64,000 bases of DNA from Diprion similis (lineage: Eukaryota > Arthropoda > Insecta > Hymenoptera > Diprionidae), in assembly GCF_021155765.1 (NCBI RefSeq), contig NC_060113.1, positions 7,145,001 to 7,209,000 of the forward strand, given 5' to 3'. Positions within the stretch are counted from its first letter, which is position 1. Every line of letters starts with the position of its first letter. The translations under genes were made by a program, and so were the position numbers. The notes beneath the pieces are model-generated. The model was not told the origin of the DNA and did not search any database. It saw only the letters and a program-made list of their open reading frames with translations. This document shows, piece by piece, positions 25,501 through 37,264 of this stretch.

Positions 25501-26367
25501 TTTATGATTTTTTTTTATTTTCTTCATTAATATATGAATTATTGTATGTATAAATTTTCAAGTGATAATTGAAGAGAAAATTTTGTACAGTTATTATTCT
25601 ACATAAGTATATTATATTATTAAATTACTTACATGCTTTGTAAATTTGTGTCAATAACTTTGCTAATTATAATTATATATATAATGCAAATAATTTTTCG
25701 TATAATTGTCATGTATATTGTTGCTACTATGTAAAGAAGAAGAAAAAGAAAACATGAAAAAACCATCGGTGTGTAGTTACATTGATTACAACGTAAATTA
25801 TCACCTTCGCAAACATATAGTTACTTTTAGGTTTTTAAATCAGTTTAAGTTTTTCATTAAACTCTAATTTTCATACGAATGTTAGATCTGTCAGGCATTA
25901 CATGCTCTTGTAATCCGTTTTAATTTCTTCTTCTTTTTTTATCCTTGCAAATGTTATGACTAAAATACAATTATCAAATGTAAATATAATATTCATAAAC
26001 ATATCGATCTACCTATCAATTTTTTCATTGATTGATTATCGATTTGTAAAATTCCGAAAGAATTACGCAAACTGGATAGAAAAAGTCAAAGTTACAAACC
26101 AAACGCATTAAATACCGAAAACTTTAAGGATTGGCTTTTATTCATGCCTTAATCAGAATTTTAATTACACGGACATCTAATCCACGTAAAGCGGTGATAT
26201 ACGAGGCAGCTTACGAATTTTAAATCCGGTTTTTACCTCAGGCTACCAAAGTAAATCGGGCGTGAAATTTTCCATTTAATTTTTTTGTTTCTTGAAAATT
26301 TGATTGTTTTTTGTTGATAAATTACGAAAAAAAAACAGGCTGTCTATACAGGCAGCGCTGCTAAGCG

Positions 26368-26472
26368 TAGAATACTTGCGCAATCCGATACTGCGCATCT
26401 GCACATTCATCTGTTTCAACGTAGGGGGAGAGACTCGAATTGTTTTGAATTATTCGATTGCGCAAGGATTTC
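26368..26472. repeat. Inverted repeat around TTGCGCAA
   Basis: The stretch around AATACTTGCGCAATCCGATA (26371-26390) is the approximate reverse complement of TATTCGATTGCGCAAGGATT (26451-26470), separated by about 60 bp. It lies 130 bp left of the hairpin at 26600 and may belong to the same composite element. Confidence 0.5.
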
Positions 26473-26599
26473 ATGCTTACAATCCTATACTCTTTGTACC
26501 CGAGTTCGGTCTCCTGTCTCTAGTCTTCTTGATTACGCGCTTTTTCACGAAGCACGAAATTGAGGTTAGGGTTGTGCAATTTCAGATTTGTTTGCTACA

Positions 26600-26681
26600 G
26601 CGCATGCGCGCGGTATGAAAAAGACCACTTTCAACTCCTAGGACTTGAAAACGTGGTCTCTTCTGTATTCTGCGCATGCGC
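26600..26681. repeat. Near-loopless hairpin with GCGCATGCGC at both tips
   Basis: Arms 26600-26638 and 26641-26681 are reverse complements with a handful of mismatches and two single-base gaps, leaving a loop of only two bases. Each arm carries a perfect GCGCATGCGC palindrome (26600-26609, 26672-26681) and AAGACCAC/GTGGTCTCTT. It may be a MITE remnant, a paired NRF-1-like regulatory site, or a structured RNA. Confidence 0.75.
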
Positions 26682-29159
26682 AATCGCTGACTCACACTGC
26701 CGTTATAGAAACGGGTACTTTGTGTACGGAAAACACGCACGGAAAAACGGGTAAAACATGCTTGTGTTATATAAAATTCACTTTCGACCAGAACCAATAC
26801 TTTTATAATATCATAAAAATTATTCAAATCCCGGTCTCTGCATGAGGGTTTTGAAAGTTTGGAATTTGAGAAGCTTTTCAATTTCGAGTAATTGTTTACT
26901 AGCTTGATATATTATACATTTTTCATGAAATGTTGACTTCAAGCTCAATGCGCTTTTTGCTCAACGTATCTCGACTGGTTACTCGATTTTCGAATATATT
27001 CATCTTACACTCTATACGCGTTCACCTACTATTTTCAGTTTTTTGACCTAAACTAGCAAAATGCGAAATTGAAAATATTGCAATTTTCAGTAAACCGTTA
27101 TCGTGCCGGCGAGAATCCCGTTTGAGAAAAAAATTCATTGGCATCTTTAAGTACGTGAAAAATTATGATTTCACATACAAACTTGCAAATTTATGACAGA
27201 AATTCATACATTTCATCGTGATATTTAAGCTGAAATAAAACTACGCTCTTTACCTGTACTATTATAAAAATTATTGCACTGGTTAAGAAATTTTTCGCGT
27301 CCATTGCAGAAGAAATAGAGAAACGCATATTCGCAATATTAGCAGCTATCCACTGCCTACCTGCAAAAGGTAATATACCATTGAAACGCTAAGCCGAAGG
27401 GTTCGAAACAGAATATACCTGCACTTTCTTCTGAAAAGAAAAGAGAAAGAGATTAGGAAATTTCGTTTGTCTTCGGACTTTGGTTCGAACGAGCTATATA
27501 TTATTTTCGAAAAGTTCATTTATGACTCACCAAGTAAGCATCAGGTATTTATATAGCCGAAATTGCCGGGCTTAAGACGTTCTTCGGACTTCGGTTTTTA
27601 CCTACCCAGGTTTTATACCTGCAGGGCGCAGTCGCCAACGAACATCTGTCCGAATCATTCGAGCTGACAAGTTCACCGCATTCAAATATGAAGGATAATC
27701 CGGGGTAATCGCTCGCATTTAGTGTTTCCTTCCCTCCTTCATTCTCAGGTTGCACCTGCAGGCCAACATTATTTGCCAAATTTGAAAATATCGCTCGAGT
27801 AGCTTGTACGACATGCATTTATACGAAAGGTTTCGAGATTGATACGACCTGTTTGTGATTTTTTTCCAATGCAATCTACTTTTCAGATATGAGCTGATCA
27901 AATTGTTCTCACAAAAGTAGAAAAAACGGGTAACTTTTTGTATGCAGGACTATAAATTCCAAAGCCGGGTCGATTTTGGTAAATATTATTGTCTCTGAAT
28001 GAGTCATTTTTCGCACTTTTCACAAAGAATTAGTCATCCAAACGATGGTTCAAACTAAACGAAAGTTAACTGACTCAGAATGCTGGAGGTACAGGAATTT
28101 ATCTGAAGAATTCCTCGATTGTTGTGCAATTTCAAATTTATTGTTACTTTAGCCTCGATTTTCGCGATCTCTTTCTTTTCGCAGAATAAACTTTCTGTAG
28201 TATAAACAAATGAATTACCGAGTGAAAAATAATTCTGATAATCACGAACGAAGAATTTCAATTTTATCCAATTTATCAAAATTGTATTTTGCATTTTCTA
28301 TTTCAAATAGATTCAAACGTGCGCGTTCTATTTTTTTTATTTTAAACGTACAAATGTATGAATTCAACCATTTGTAAAGTACCTCTATTGAAATGAATTT
28401 TAACGTTTTAGAAAAATTTCGCGGCCAATAATCTAGAACTATAATCTCTTGGATTGGAATAAATAAAGATAAAATAGTAAGGTCTTCATTTAATTTTCAA
28501 CTCAAAGAGAGTTTTTTTCGCAATGGATCAATTCTTTCGTTCTAATGAAGTAGCAATTCGATAAATATCGTATCAAATATGTCTACCCGTAGTTTTTCGG
28601 AGAGATAAGAGCGCTTTAAATGATATTCTACTAATAAACAGCGTTTGATTACAGTGCTTACAATATTTTGTGAATAACTATTTGACTAGCCACATCTAGG
28701 AAGAATCTTTAAAACTGCAGTCCTTCGTAATTAAAAAACTATTCTTGAATTACATCGTCCATACAATTTACCCGATCATTTTCATGCAGTGCAATGCAAT
28801 GGTAATGTGTTCAACGAGAGACACATCGCGAGTCCATTGCTGGAAATACTTCAATAGATTCATTTAAAATGAAAAATGGAAAATACTTTCAGAAATATAA
28901 TTTAAATGGATAAATGTAAATGGTTACTTTGAGAACATTTAAAATATTAAATGCAAAATGCCATTAAAGTACGTTTTAAATATCTATTTTAAATGAAACA
29001 ATTACAGTAGTGTTCAGGGTCGAACATAATATGAGGAACTGCGGGTTTGATATTTTCATATGTATTTTTCATTTTCCATTCCAAATGCTTCGCTAATCGA
29101 AAAGCTGACGGACCGAAATTCAAATTCGCGTCGACATTTCGTCGAATGAGTTAATAAAA

Positions 29160-31285
29160 CGAAAAGTCGATCGAGCTTTGTGCGTTCACGCGAGAGCCGA
29201 AATATCCAAGGAATTCCTAACGGCATTCGAGTCAATCCGCGGGTAGAAATATGGTTTGAAATTTTCGTATCTCCCCCCCATATTGTGCGCGTGATCGTTC
29301 TGCGCAGGTCACGTGACGGCCTTTGTGCAGCTGGCGCTGCCCTCGGTGGGGAGAAGAGACTAACGCGAGTTGACAGACAGGCAGTGGCCAGCAAGCCTTG
29401 GCTGCGTAAGGACGTTCCCGTCAGTAAAACAGCAGTAACTAAAAGCAGATCAGATATACGCATATGTACATATAAATGTACATACGTATGTCAATCCGTC
29501 GCGTACGCGTGTGAGGAGTAGCCAAATAGTGTGCCTGTGTGTGTGTGTCGTGTGTGCGTGGGTGATTTGTTGTTTTACTTTGATTTCATTTTTATTCCTT
29601 TTAAAAATCTACCTTGTTGTTCCGAGGAGAGGTTAAGGAGTTGTGTAGAAAACGAGGAAACCACACGGAGAAAAGTCACGCATCACGTCTCTTGCTCTCT
29701 GTCTTTCCCGCCCTGAGAGGAAAAAAATCGCGAGCATCGGGTTTCGGTAATTTCTGGCCCGTTGTTTCGTTCCCCCCTCCCCCTCCTCCTCCTCCTCATC
29801 CTCCTACTGCCGACCAGAGTCACTGCCAGCAGCTGAGCGAGCGAGTGCACGTCGCCTTTCTGTATGTCGCGCCGAGTGTCGTCGTCTATGTGTAGTTGTG
29901 CGATCGCGCGTGCGACGAGAAATATAACCTGATGTGAGTGAAACGCTGGATTTAAACCGCCTTTCAGTTTTCTGGAATAACCTAACCTGTATCTCGTTAC
30001 TGGTAATTTCGTCCTTCGCCCGATCGAGACCGGAAAAATCGCAGAAGAGCGTAAGGTCGGTTCGTCGCTTTCTTTTCTTTTCTTTTTTCATTTCTTTTCT
30101 TTCGGGTTCGAACGAGGCTATTGTGTACGCCAGGAGAAACGGAAAAAGCTCTCTGTGAAGAGGAGAAGAAAAAGAAGAGAAAGAAGCGACAAGAGTAAAC
30201 AAAGGAAGAGCAGGGTCATCGTCATTCGCAGAGTCGATTGTAATAAACGTGACAGTGTGACGTGACGACTGGAAAAGGTGAAGGAGAAGTTGAAGAAGTA
30301 TTAAAAAAAAATTCGAACAAGTTTCGTTCTTATTCCGTGTGTGACGTGCCGCCAAAAATAAAAAGCCCAAACAACAAAAAGATAGTTCGTCAATGTTGAA
30401 GCGAAAAATCAGCGGCGGTTAAAAGTTTGTGATCTTCTGTTGTTTTTCTGTTCTTTGTGTGTGTGTTTCTTTTCTTCTTCTTTTTTTTTTTTCTTTTTAA
30501 CGTTAACGCGACCGTGCAATACTACACAACATACAACTAATACCTAGGAGAGAGAAAAATAGTCGTCGGTTGAGCGAGAGAGGAAAAGAGGGATTATTTT
30601 TTGCCGCGTAAGAAATGTGGAGAAAAAAAAGTGAAAGACGAAACACCGAAAGGATCGGACAGCCGTAAATCAGCGAGTGTGTGTGTGTGTGTGTGTGTGC
30701 GTATAATATATGAGAGGCGGCGGTGAAAAAGAGCAAGTATAATAAAAGTTTGCTTCGAGACATCGGTTATATCGACGTATTATAGTAAATAATAAATAAA
30801 AAACCGTTCGCAAAACAGTTGAACGGTGAATTCTAAGCCGCAGTGTCGCGTTGCATCAAGGGTAATATACGTAGTGTTGTATGTGTGTCTGTGTCGTGCG
30901 TGCGTGTGTGTATGCTTAATTCAAAATAAAAATAATGCTGCGAAGAAACCGCGCGTAAGAAGATTGTTAAAACCGTAGTGTGAAGTTAGCCGCACGTTAA
31001 CCGACTTCGAAAACAAAACAAAACAAAACAAAACACTAAAAGCGCGCGTCATCTCGCTTCGCTCTTGTTTGAATCAACTAGCAGCTACGCGACGGAGAGG
31101 GTGAAAGTGAAAATCATCAGACTGCGCCGCGCCGATATAGGAGAGACAGAGACAGAGACAGAGACAGAACTAATAGAAGGAAAAGTAGGCGAATAGAGAG
31201 AAAAAAAGAATCTGCTTTCAAGCATCTCGCGCGCGGTCTAGTCTAGTCGGACTCTTCGCCTAGGGGGGGCCTAGGTGGATTTTTG
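29160..31285 (+). promoter_or_regulatory. nemo promoter and long 5'UTR region
   Basis: GC-richer than its surroundings and directly upstream of the nemo start codon. It contains a GTCACGTGAC palindrome (29308-29317, an E-box of the USF/MITF/TFE type), a (GT)n tract at 30677-30700, and GAGACA repeats near 31141-31167. The transcription start is not determined. An in-frame stop at 31244-31246 shows that the coding region does not extend upstream of 31286 in this exon. Open frames here, including 188 codons on the minus strand at 29804-30370, are low-complexity and not supported as genes. Confidence 0.6.
29308..29317. promoter_or_regulatory. GTCACGTGAC E-box palindrome
   Basis: Perfect 10 bp palindrome containing CACGTG, within the GC-rich region upstream of nemo. 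Sites of this form bind bHLH-ZIP factors (USF, MITF/TFE, Myc/Max); function here is inferred. Confidence 0.45.
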
Positions 31286-31572
31286 ATGGCAGTGGTGGGG
31301 CCGAGCCGGCACTCGCGGGTGTCCATGAGCGTGTCGATGTCGCTTATGCAGGGGGGTGGGGCCGGGGCTACCGGCGGCGGCGGAGGCGGCGGGACGACCG
31401 GGACTCACCCGGGACAGGCGGTCCTCGCCGCGGCTGCGGCGGCTGCTGCCGTCGCCCAGGCCCCCCCGACTTATTACCACCCCGCCGCCCCCGCACCCCC
31501 ACCTCCTCCACCTACTCAGGACCCAGTTCAGCCGGACAGACCCATCGGGTACGGGGCCTTCGGAGTCGTCTG
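31286..31572 (+). CDS. nmo: Nemo-like kinase, first coding exon (partial)
   Basis: Nemo/NLK is a proline-directed MAPK-like Ser/Thr kinase acting in Wnt/TCF, Notch and planar polarity signalling. This exon encodes 95 codons plus two bases. It starts at ATG 31286-31288 (MAVVGPSRHSRVS), with an in-frame stop upstream at 31244. A low-complexity leader of Gly, Ala and Pro runs (residues about 23-76) matches the variable, homopolymer-rich N-terminus of the family. It leads into PDRPIGYGAFGVV, the start of the kinase domain with the glycine-rich ATP loop (residues 87-95). The exon ends TG|GTGAGT (phase 2, splitting Trp). The rest of the kinase is not in the window. The leader alone would be uninformative; the call rests on the PDRPIGYGAFGVV(W) block, which is identical to the family as I know it. 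Confidence 0.93.
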
Positions 31573-32149
31573 GTGAGTCGATGATACGTGACTTGATGAG
31601 AAATGTGATCGATATCGATCGTTGTTGGTTTTTTTTTCTTTTTTTTTTTTTTTTTTTGTAGACATGTGGTTTTTTATATATATATGGTATTGTATTGGAG
31701 GGAGTTTGGTTGTCGTAACGATTCTTGTTGAGGAAAAATCGTTATTTCGCCATTTTGGAATTTGATGAAATTCAGTAAAGCGTAATGAAATAAAAAAAAT
31801 ACGCTCTCGTATTTCGATGTATTGATTCATTCGAAATCGTTGCAAAATTAAGAAAATAGTGTTTTTTTTTTTTATTTTACAATGATTTGTTACGATAACG
31901 TTACTAACTTCAAACCTAATATTTGTGTGATATATGTTGGATGTATTGGTTTTATTTAGGCGAGAAGTTTTCTCTATCTATCGGTATTGTATGTCGGACA
32001 TTACACGTCAATTCGACTATGGGTCTGACCATCAATCTGTTGAATTAGGATACGGAAAATTTGAAGAAAATTGGAATGCTTCTTACGGTCGGAACAACAA
32101 ATCAAAAAATTCTGGACAGAATCCAAGAGGGTGAGGATCAGATCCTAGT

Positions 32150-32180
32150 CGAATTGACGTGGAATGCCCTATATGTATGT
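32150..32180 (-). repeat. GGCATTCC-motif repeat family E, dispersed copy
   Basis: TCGAATTGACGTGGAATGCC followed by CTATATGT. This is the reverse orientation of the unit end seen in the tandem array at 58205-59480 (GTTGAGTTGGCATGGAATGC). Another copy is at about 44070-44095 and weaker + copies are near 52349, 54789 and 55648. Confidence 0.5.
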
Positions 32181-33595
32181 ATGTAACTGCGTCAGTACAT
32201 GAAAAAAAGAATTCCTGAACTACACTTTTGCGTTACCGATGCCTTCGTCCACGATTAGAGAAAGAAAATGTACGCTTTCGACTAAACTACGAGATTGAGG
32301 TTATGAATCGTTACGATGACGTTACTATCGTCAACGTGATATACCGAAATAAGTACCGTTGTTTCGGTATGGAAATTTATCGGAATATCGATGAGATAAC
32401 TCGAGGTGACCGAGTTTGGCGGGAAAATATTAGAAGCTGGACTAACCGGGTCGTATTTTATTATAAAAGACGTTTTTCAACGTACGTATTTCACTCGGTG
32501 TTGACTCAAAATCAGATCTCAAATAGAAATCGAATAACTTTTAACAAGTTTTTTTTTTTTAGCCTTTTTGGCTTCGTGTTACGTATTTTAGGTTAGCGGA
32601 TCAGCTGCTAAGTCAGTTGCGACGCCATCTTGCTTTCGTCACGCTCTCGTCTACATTGGATCCCAATAATGAATATTGAAATATCGAATCCTGATGTGAG
32701 TAAATATAAGTAAATTTGAGGGTGCGCGTAGTACTTAGTATATACAATTTTTATGACCCCGAAAAAAATATTCTCGTCGTCTTCGAGTATTTCGATGTTG
32801 CGTTGTATCTTCTATTGTCAATCAGTTTGTGATAAATTTTTAACAATAAAGGATTCTCTAAATATTCTACAGAGTTTTACTCTGATCGAATACAACGATT
32901 TAAATGTTCAATTCGGATCGCATTATTCTATCAAATTCTTCAACGCCAAAAACATGTCACATTTGTCTGCAATTTCTTTCAAGACTAAGCTCATTTTATT
33001 TCTTTCAAATTTTACGAATTAAGATTTCTTTCAAGGATAATATTCTTTTTATATTCCATGAAAAAATCTTGTCGCAGTTAATTAAGTTTTATTCTGGATA
33101 AATTAATTGTAATTTGAAACTCCCAAACCTTTGTTTTTTTTAGTACTATTTTTGTTTTTTTCTTTCTTTCTTTTATTTATATTTATTCATTTGATTCGAA
33201 ACACTTTTCAACCGGACGATCGTTTGCGGTTTGTTGTACATTATAAACTGGCGAACCGGAGTTAATCGAATTAAAATCAATTGCGACAAAGCATTAATCG
33301 AGCACCACACCCAATGCAGCAGTTGCAACATTCTATGAAATATATAATAAAATTTCATCCTATTTTGCGTATTACATATTATTGGCAGAATTTAATTTAA
33401 ATAAATTATAAAAATTGGGAGAAATTTTTTTTTTTTTTTTTTTTTCCAAGAGAGAGCTCAAATGGCGTATATTTAGAGATACGCCATTTTGGCATTAGTA
33501 ATGCGATAGATTTTTTTATTTTTTATTTCTGTTTACGTTGTCGCGTGTTTTCTTTCTCCTTATTATTATATTCCATTTTCTGAATCCACTTTCTC

Positions 33596-33596
<1 letters not shown>

Positions 33597-33627
<31 letters not shown>
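33597..33627. repeat. (TCA)n microsatellite
   Basis: About ten tandem TCA triplets in the nemo intron; a (CAT)n tract also occurs at about 50038-50060. Confidence 0.9.
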
Positions 33628-33791
33628 TTTCTTCTTCTTGGTCGTCTTATATTCTTAACGCCAGCGATGTTGTTGGTTGCCCTCCGGTTGCCCTCCGTGA
33701 GTTTAATGTGAATGCCCTGTGTCGATTTATCTCGCCCAAGATCGCTCTTTGTGCGTGAAAAACCTGCTTAGAATACTAATACGTGAGAGAG

Positions 33792-33793
<2 letters not shown>

Positions 33794-33828
<35 letters not shown>
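33794..33828. repeat. (CT)n microsatellite
   Basis: About 17 CT dinucleotides. Other (CT)n tracts are at about 44635-44684 and 55535-55562. Confidence 0.9.
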
Positions 33829-33834
<6 letters not shown>

Positions 33835-33967
33835 CCTCTTCTTTCCACATCGTCCTGCACTTATATGCTCGCACAAACACACCGATTGTATAACAACGAC
33901 GACGACGACGAGTTTCGGAGAGTTCCGTGTTATTTATTATCACGTCTTATGACGACGACGACGATGA

Positions 33968-34001
<34 letters not shown>

Positions 34002-35479
34002 TTCGTCGGATGCTGTGGACTCCTCCGTTGTCGCAGGTTATAAAAAAGTAGTCACGTATTATGCTTGTGTGTAGATGGAAAATTTTAATAAGTATTGTTT
34101 TACTGCGGAGTCGAAAATTTTTTAAGATCAGAAAGTAACAGGAGATTCGCGATATCGAGCCTTCAAAGACACTGAAGAAATTTGTAATTTCATAAGATTT
34201 AAAAAAAAAAGAAAGTCAAAAGTTTATAAAATCATGTATTTTATTGAATACCACATATAATTTTATACTACGATTTTCTTCATTTCGATCTTCTTCAAAT
34301 TATCTATTATCTCAAATTCATGAGGATTAGATATAACAAATTTTTGCACTTTTCAATATCTCTATATATATTGAGACCATCAGATTTTCTTATGTATCCA
34401 TATTTTTATCTACATCTGAATTCTTTTGCATGATTTTTATCGACGAATTCCCCCTTACTTCTTTTCTTTCCTTTCTTTGGTCTGTACCAAAATTATTGAC
34501 AGATTTATTCGAATCGGAATATTGAGAAAAAAAAATTTTTCATTTCTGTCACAAATGAAAATGTATATCTAAGCGTTTTTGTTCGGAATTGCGTATTGAA
34601 TGGAGCTGATATTCAGCCTAGATACTTGGGCTTTGAATTTTGGAGATAAGAGTTGGTTTTTTTTTTTTTTTTTTTTTCTAATGAAAATTGAGAAAAACAC
34701 GATCGGGATCGATCGATCTTGAAAAAAAAATTACTACGCTTATAAAAAAAAACTGACTTTCAAACAGTCGAAAGGAAGAAATAAAAGTAAGATTAAAAAT
34801 CAAGGAATTTCATGTCGTCGTATCGTTTTCATCGATCAATAAGCGAAGTTTCGATAATTAATTAGTCTTCAGTTTTCGCAAAAATAAAACGATAGATATT
34901 TTTTTTTTTTTTTTGTTTTATCGAAGTCGAAATATTTTCGACAAATTAATACTAAAAAATTTTGTGCCCGCGTAGAGTTGAGGAGGGCAATGATTCGACA
35001 GGAAATAAGAAAAGCACATGCACATGGATCAATGGGTTAAACGTCGTTAGTCGAATATTAGGCGTGGAATGCTGCACGTATACTCGATTCTCTTCTATAT
35101 ATATGCATATGCATATCGTGTTTGTTAAACGAATCTCTTTCTCTTTCTCTTTTTCCTCGGGGGCTGACTGATGTCCCCTACAACGAGACTCGATGACGTT
35201 GCTTGTTGGTTTAACTTATACCTATTGGTATATATATATATATATACACATTACTTTACCTACGTATATCGACTACAAGTGGCTCGAACTAACTCTGGGT
35301 TGCGTAAGCGACCTTCGAACATTATTACGTAGGTACGTGAGTTTTTCAAAATTATTTCAAGACACCCTAATGACGATGCGTAGGTGTAACTACTACCCTA
35401 CTGACTCAGGAATGCACGAATTTTCGAAAATCTCATCATCCACTTTAGAATATTGAAATTTATCCGGCCAAGACCTACC

Positions 35480-35524
35480 CCGGGGCGGGGCGGGGGAGGG
35501 GGGGGGGGGGGGGGGGGGGGGGGG
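35480..35524. repeat. Poly-G tract (27 G) with G-rich lead-in
   Basis: CGGGGCGGGGCGGGGGAGGG runs into an uninterrupted G homopolymer (35498-35524). Four or more G blocks make G-quadruplex formation plausible. Shorter G tracts occur at 42800-42816 and 47837-47852. Confidence 0.9.
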
Positions 35525-36204
35525 TAGAAACGAATAGATGTGAAGAGTGGCCAAAAGGATCTCAAAAACTGTAGAGTCGTTATCAAAGTAACAACAGAGT
35601 TTAACCATTTTTAACGTTCTAATTATAATAGTTCTTTTTTTTTTTTCAAATCAGCGACGTTATCAGCTCAACTTATTTGGAATCGCTATAAAATGGTTTA
35701 TAAAATACTAGTAGTATTCGTTCGATTTCAATATACGGATGGCTTATTTTATTTAGTAGACTATTTGATTTCTGCAAATTTAGGAAATTTTATTGATATT
35801 GATTGCGATCAAGAAATCAACAAAGAAAAAAAAAAAAAAAAAAACGTAAATCTGCTGTTTCGGTGACTTTGAATTTCTGAATATTGATTTTCAGTTTTTT
35901 ACACATTCTTGTAGCATAAAACGTTAAGTTTGATTTGCGATTAATTGTTTACTAAAATTCCTAGTGTAGTTCGTTCGAGAAAAAAGCTCAAACTTCATAA
36001 AAATTTGTACTAACCGTGGCCAAAAATCCTATTTTGTCTTTTTAATATCTGCATGAATGAAAGTTTTTTTTTGGAAAACCACCTGTTTACGGACTTAATC
36101 CTTATGGTAATGGTTTAAACCCTTCAAAACCTTAGAAGTGTGGCGAAAATTCGATTTTAGTGACACTTTTGTGTCAGAAAAAAAATGGATAGATTAATCT
36201 TATA

Positions 36205-36745
36205 ATTTTAGGAATACGGTTTTTGAGGCCGCTGAATTCGAATCTGAAATCAGATTTCCTAACTTCGAAATAACTGATCCAATAATGGTGGATGCGAATT
36301 CGAAAAATAGTTCGATTCCGATAAGAATCAGTATCATAAAGTCTGGGGTAAACAACTCGAAAATTGCAACCGCAAAAATCTAAAGACGAAATTTTTCCTC
36401 GAAATCTAACTCCTTTTCCAACTCTCTGGCTCCATATTGGATCAGTCATTTTTAATTTTAGAAAATTGATTTGATATTCAAATTCATCAACCTCAAAAAC
36501 TTCTTGATTATTACTTTCTTTGGAATCAAACTGTTTTTTGAATTTTCATCCACCATATTAGATCCACCATTTCGAATTTTGGAAATCTGTTTTGATATTC
36601 AAATTGATCGACCCCAAAAACCTCGTGATTCTTACTCCCATCGGAATCAAACTATTTTTCGAATTTGGATCCACCATATTGGATCCGCCATTTTGATTTT
36701 CGTAAATCCGATTTCAGATGCTGATTCAGTGACCTCAGAAAATTA
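36205..36745. repeat. Inverted cluster of the ATGGCGGATCC repeat family (F)
   Basis: Segment 36205-36340 is the diverged reverse complement of 36615-36745: GAGGCCGCTGAATTCG ... AATAGTTCGATTCCGATAAG pairs with CCATCGGAATCAAACTATTT ... GATTCAGTGACCTCAG. A second, similar unit (ATCCACCATATTAGATCCACC) precedes the right arm at about 36530-36610. The arrangement is a foldback with a partial tandem duplication on one side. No ORF. Confidence 0.65.
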
Positions 36746-37106
36746 TGATTAACTAAACAACAGTCAGATCAATACAATAAAAACATGTCTCCTTTCGTTA
36801 CTCTCTACATACGTGTCATAACACAAAAAATGGCGCGACTTTTTTTTCGCTCGTACGTTTGCCACTCACAGTCAAGGGTTTAATCTTGAACATTTGAAGT
36901 TCTATAAAAATCATATCTTCCTTCAGGCATCGATCTATCAGCGAATCGTGTCGTAATCGTCAATTTCGCACACAGCAAGGTTACAATTTTAAGAAGGGGC
37001 GTCGAGGCAACTTCCCGCGTCGACTGACGTATGTATCTATAGGCAGTGATTAGCTGCAGCGAGAAGGGCCTTCCCTTCCTTCCTACGTCGCTGTGGTGGC
37101 GTCGCC

Positions 37107-37138
37107 ATGACAACGGACGGTGGTGACTCGGAAGATAA
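37107..37138 (+). other. Candidate alternative first coding exon (short)
   Basis: Within a GC-rich patch (about 37000-37330), a good Kozak context GTCGCC precedes ATG ACA ACG and a short open frame (MTTDGGDSED) that ends AA|GTGAGTCG, a strong donor. It is phase 2, the same phase as the nemo first exon, so it could splice to nemo exon 2. It would lack the glycine loop. It may equally be the first exon of another transcript, or chance. Confidence 0.3.
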
Positions 37139-37229
37139 GTGAGTCGACGCTCCCGTCCGCCGGCGTCAGGTCGTCGGGTCGACGGAACGACGTCGCTGAC
37201 GATGAGCATTCGTCGCAAGGCGTCTGCGC

Positions 37230-37232
<3 letters not shown>

Positions 37233-37261
<29 letters not shown>
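37233..37261. repeat. (GA)n microsatellite
   Basis: About 14 GA dinucleotides immediately downstream of the GC-rich patch at 37000-37230. Other (GA)n tracts are at 50729-50757 and 60161-60224. Confidence 0.9.

Positions 37262-37264
<3 letters not shown>

Larger units (their letters stand above)
22520..29159. other. Gene-poor intergenic region between UBE3B and nemo
   Basis: Contains the UBE3B 3'UTR (end not determined), an (ATT)n microsatellite at about 25032-25056, and a GC-containing hairpin cluster at 26368-26681. The remainder is AT-rich with only short chance ORFs. No RNA gene or transposase was recognised. Confidence 0.7.

Noticed and set aside
29804..30370. 188-codon minus-strand open frame
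   Set aside because: Antisense to the nemo 5'UTR, low complexity (Phe/Ser/Leu and Arg/Lys runs) and without family resemblance; a product of GA-rich sequence.
30503..30763. Open frame with HTHTHTHT run
   Set aside because: Translation of a (GT)n microsatellite.
32228..32596. 122-codon plus-strand frame in the nemo intron
   Set aside because: No kinase or other known motif, no splice structure supporting it, composition like its flanks.
36174..36752. Open frames of about 90 codons on both strands
   Set aside because: They fall inside the inverted repeat family F and reflect its sequence, not coding selection.
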